A stretch of 64,000 nt of DNA from Desulfocicer sp963675955. Lineage in GTDB: Bacteria; Desulfobacterota; Desulfobacteria; Desulfobacterales; Desulfobacteraceae. Below the pieces are notes generated by a model, which did not search any database, was not told where the DNA came from, and saw only the letters and a list, made by a program, of their open reading frames with translations. The stretch spans positions 868,001 through 932,000 of the forward strand of contig CAXXVR010000002.1 in the NCBI GenBank assembly GCA_963675955.2, written 5' to 3'. Position 1 is the stretch's first letter. Each line of letters opens with the position of its first letter. This document shows positions 61,750-64,000 of the stretch, piece after piece. A program made the translations under genes and the position numbers.

Positions 61750-61763
61750 TTTCAATCCACGCA
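61750..61763 (+). repeat. Isolated CRISPR-repeat-like fragment
   Basis: GTTTCAATCCACGC is identical to the first 14 bases of the 32-bp CRISPR repeat 1.2 kb to the right. Only this half is present. It may be a relic repeat or chance. Confidence 0.4.
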
Positions 61764-61942
61764 CAATAAAAAATGGGAATTTGCCCCCTGAAAATGCCTT
61801 GACGCAAAAAACAACAATGTTAACCCCACAAGATAAGCTTTCTGAATTTCTGGTCCTTTGAAGAAAAGCCTGCACTTTGCCTTGATTGAGGTTCGGCAAC
61901 GACTGGTGGAAGGAAAATTATTGGGAAGGGGAGATATAAAAA

Positions 61943-62704
61943 ATGATCAATTATAGCAAATTGGACCAACTAAAACAGAAACTTGATTCCTTTCGTCCAT
62001 TGCCACCAGAGATTGTCTCTAATCTTCATGAGGATCTGGTACTTCGCTGGACCTATCATTCAAACGCCATTGAAGGCAATACGTTTACCTTGAAAGAAAC
62101 CAAAGTTGCTCTGGAAGGCATAACTGTCGGTGGGAAAACCATGCGGGAGCACTTTGAAGTGATCAACCACAGGCAAGCCATTTTTTTCGTTGAGGATCTG
62201 GTCAAGAACAATGAATCTCTGTCTGAATGGCAGATTAAATCAATTCACCAACTGATCCTGAAAAATATTGATGACAAGAATGCGGGTGTTTATAGAAAAA
62301 CAAATGTCATTATCTCAGGTGCAGATCATGTTCCCCCCGATGCCCTGCATGTAGAAGATGAAATGCATCAATTTATCAACTGGTATCAAACCAAGGGGCC
62401 ATCTCTCCATCCGGTGGAACGGGCTGCCCGTGTTCATGCTGATTTTGTAAAGATACATCCTTTTGTGGACGGCAATGGCAGAGCATCACGCCTGCTGATG
62501 AACCTGGAATTGATGAAAAGTGGTTTCCCTCCGGTTGTTCTGCCTGTGGACAAGCGGTTGGAGTATTACGAGAGTCTGGGTACAGCCCATACTAAAAATG
62601 ATTATGAACCATTTTTGATGCTTATTGCAAGTGTTGCGGAATTGGGATTCAGGCCTTACTGGCATGCATTGGGGGTATCTCCACGAATCCCTTCAGATAA
62701 ATAA
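61943..62704 (+). CDS. Fic-family protein, class II self-inhibited
   Basis: The 253-residue protein has the complete Fic motif HPFVDGNGRASRL (catalytic His172) and an N-terminal inhibitory helix motif S-x-x-x-E-G (S40-N-A-I-E44-G45-N). In class II Fic enzymes this helix blocks ATP binding until displaced. The enzymes add AMP to proteins and many act in stress or toxin systems. It lies between rloB and a CRISPR array. GGGGAGA precedes the ATG. Confidence 0.9.
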   Translation: MINYSKLDQLKQKLDSFRPLPPEIVSNLHEDLVLRWTYHSNAIEGNTFTLKETKVALEGITVGGKTMREHFEVINHRQAIFFVEDLVKNNESLSEWQIKSIHQLILKNIDDKNAGVYRKTNVIISGADHVPPDALHVEDEMHQFINWYQTKGPSLHPVERAARVHADFVKIHPFVDGNGRASRLLMNLELMKSGFPPVVLPVDKRLEYYESLGTAHTKNDYEPFLMLIASVAELGFRPYWHALGVSPRIPSDK

Positions 62705-62713
62705 AAAGCAGTG

Positions 62714-62874
62714 CTTGATCACAACATGGGCCAGCCGTCACCGGTGGCGGTTCAACGGGGGCAGGCTTGTGTTATTGACGTTATTGACAACAGCCTGTGC
62801 AAACGCCAAAGCTAACGATAATGCCAATAATCCAAGCCTGACCTCGCCCCTAAATGGCCCATGTTGTGACCAAG
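62714..62874 (+). repeat. MITE-like palindrome, copy 4
   Basis: Terminal inverted repeats CTTGATCACAACATGGGCCA (62714) and TGGCCCATGTTGTGACCAAG (62855) differ at one base. The core has GTGTTATTGACGTTATTG...GATAATGCCAATAA around GCCTGTGCAAACGCC. Total 161 bp. It lies 37 bases before the degenerate CRISPR repeat. Confidence 0.9.
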
Positions 62875-62911
62875 CCCCAAAAGCATTTTTTTTAAATCCC
62901 GGCTTGGCAGG

Positions 62912-63411
62912 TTTTGATTGGCCTGGCCCGCATGGAGGGCGACCCTCCGAAGGTCTGGATCGCGGTATCTGGAAATTCGTTTCAATCCACGCCCCCGCAT
63001 GGAGGGCGACCAGGGAAACCGGAGTGGCCACCGCCCCCGTGCATGTTTCAATCCACGCCCCCGCATGGAGGGCGACGTGGGCAGGACTGGCAACCGCACA
63101 TCACCAAAATGTTTCAATCCACGCCCCCGCATGGAGGGCGACGGGGATCGGCGGGAAGCGGGGAATATGCCCCAGGAGTTTCAATCCACGCCCCCGCATG
63201 GAGGGCGACCCAATTTTGTGGGGTCAAGAGAGTTCTCCGAGATTGTTTCAATCCACGCCCCCGCATGGAGGGCGACGTGGGCAGGACTGGCAACCGCACA
63301 TCACCAAAATGTTTCAATCCACGCCCCCGCATGGAGGGCGACCTGCAGGCACCCACACAAAGATCGGCACCTACACTCTGTTTCAATCCACGCCCCCGCA
63401 TGGAGGGCGAC
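62912..63411 (-). CRISPR. CRISPR array, type I-C-like repeats
   Basis: Seven identical 32-bp repeats start at 62979, 63045, 63111, 63178, 63245, 63311 and 63380 (each begins GTTTCAATCC and ends GGAGGGCGAC on the plus strand). A degenerate eighth lies at 62912-62943. Spacers are 34-37 bp. On the minus strand the repeat begins GTCGCCC and ends ATTGAAAC, the usual form for type I-C, so transcription is probably leftward with the leader beyond 63411. The degenerate repeat at the left fits the distal end. Spacers 63077-63110 and 63277-63310 are identical. No cas gene lies in the window. Confidence 0.97.
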
Positions 63412-63419
63412 AGCTGCCC

Positions 63420-63440
63420 ACCGGGGGAGTTCCCCCCGGT
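63420..63440 (+). other. GC-rich hairpin before the group II intron
   Basis: ACCGGGGG pairs with CCCCCGGT around a 5-base loop, five bases before the intron start. Class C group II introns are known to insert just after terminator-like hairpins, so this may be the target. Confidence 0.6.
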
Positions 63441-63445
63441 CCCTT

Positions 63446-64000
63446 GTGTACGCCCGGCATGGGCGTGAACTTATGGGGTGCAAGTCCCCTATACGTGAAT
63501 CCTGTTAACAAAGTTACTGTTAACACAAGTATTAGCCGAAAACAAGGGCGGAACCGTGAGGAACCGTCTGAAGGAAGTTGGAGTGCAAAACTATGAGCCG
63601 ACGAACAGAAACAGCATATAAGGCCTGGTCTCCGGGTAAGCCAGCACAACATGTCAAAGCCCAGGATTCAGGAGACAGGGTAAATGCTGCGGTTGTGTAG
63701 TGAAAGTTCACGTTCTTATCCGGGGAGATCTGTCTTGCATGCATTGATTTTCCTTTGCAATAACTCCCGGGCAGGACCATACCGGGATACCAAGGTCCAG
63801 GCATCACCGACTGTTGCCGACGGTGATGAGATACAAACAACGGGCAGCACCTGCAAAAGAAACTTCATTGCGCCTTTCAAGGTAACTTGTCTGGTGACAG
63901 GGCAGAAGTCAGCAGAAGTCATAGTAGCCAAATGCCGGGAGTAATGCCCCGGACAGGGTGAAGGACTGAACATTAAAATGAAAAGGAGGTGTTCATGAGC
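63446..64000 (+). mobile_element. Group II intron, 5' part (class C-like), runs off the window
   Basis: The sequence starting GTGTACGCCCGGCATGGGCG matches the 5' end of bacterial group II introns. Further domain I landmarks follow: GGGGTGCAAGTCCCC, GTTAACACAAG, AACCGTCTGAAGGAAG, GCAAAACTATGAGCCGACGA, and near the end CAGAAGTCAGCAGAAGTCAT, AGTAGCC and GGACAGGGTGAAGGACTGAA. The order and spacing resemble the Oceanobacillus class C intron. The intron protein begins at 63995. Confidence 0.93.
63995..64000 (+). CDS. Start of intron-encoded reverse transcriptase/maturase (partial)
   Basis: ATGAGC closes the window, preceded by a perfect AAAGGAGGT 5 bases upstream. The position, about 550 bases into the intron, is where class C intron proteins begin. 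Only two codons are visible, so the call rests on context. Confidence 0.7.

Noticed and set aside
62625..63596. Long frames across the CRISPR array with a repeating PRPRMEGD or HAPAWRAT pattern
   Set aside because: The pattern is the 32-bp repeat read in different frames; there is no start site or domain.

Overview
The window looks like a chromosomal segment of an anaerobic, probably sulfate-reducing deltaproteobacterium (Desulfobacterota, Desulfobacteraceae-like). This placement is an inference from gene content and style: a cobalamin-riboswitch-controlled ThiC paralogue next to cobT, a fused PurD-PurE, many sensor kinases and receivers, sigma-54 promoters, and moderate GC. No 16S rRNA or other taxonomic marker is present.

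Layout. 1-10.5 kb: the 3' end of asnS, a small unknown gene, a cobalamin riboswitch-bzaF/thiC-cobT unit, an MFS transporter gene with two homopolymer frameshifts, the nitrogen control operon glnD-glnB-glnA behind a sigma-54 promoter, and tatA. 10.6-30.6 kb: a MoxR/VWA pair, tatD, a divergent zraP / zraS-zraR metal or envelope stress module with a sigma-54 promoter, a PilZ-LuxR regulator, an acyl-CoA synthetase with an XRE-cupin regulator, an M48 protease, EF-G, Ddl, PurDE and a Sua5/YrdC protein. 30.6-34.9 kb: a 4.2 kb island in a tRNA-Leu gene, bounded by identical 66-bp repeats. It holds a damaged tyrosine integrase, a RhuM-Fic/Doc gene and an insertion sequence with 21-bp perfect inverted ends. 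35-59.5 kb: ordinary housekeeping and signalling genes (hybrid kinases, copZ-copA, SprT-like, FAH, dapF, rnd, thrS, vanZ-like, moaE, pyrR, moaB, ychF), then an HD-GYP / hybrid kinase / tandem periplasmic-binding-protein cluster and a GNAT-nitrilase fusion. 59.7-64 kb: a defence-like end with a RloA/RloB (AbiL-like) pair behind a palindromic promoter, a Fic protein, a seven-repeat I-C-like CRISPR array without cas genes in view, and, 34 bp beyond the last repeat on the probable leader side, the 5' end of a group II intron whose reverse transcriptase starts at the last bases of the window.

The intergenic regions carry several dispersed repeat families. One is a mosaic element made of a heptamer run, a TTCGTTGTG hairpin module and an ~80-bp nested palindrome, in four or five copies. 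A second is a 90-170-bp MITE-like palindrome with a strongly conserved ~75-bp core, in four copies plus several half copies. A third is a ~40-bp sequence seen three times. These repeats, the intron beside the CRISPR array, and the cobalamin-switched ThiC paralogue are the observations most worth follow-up.
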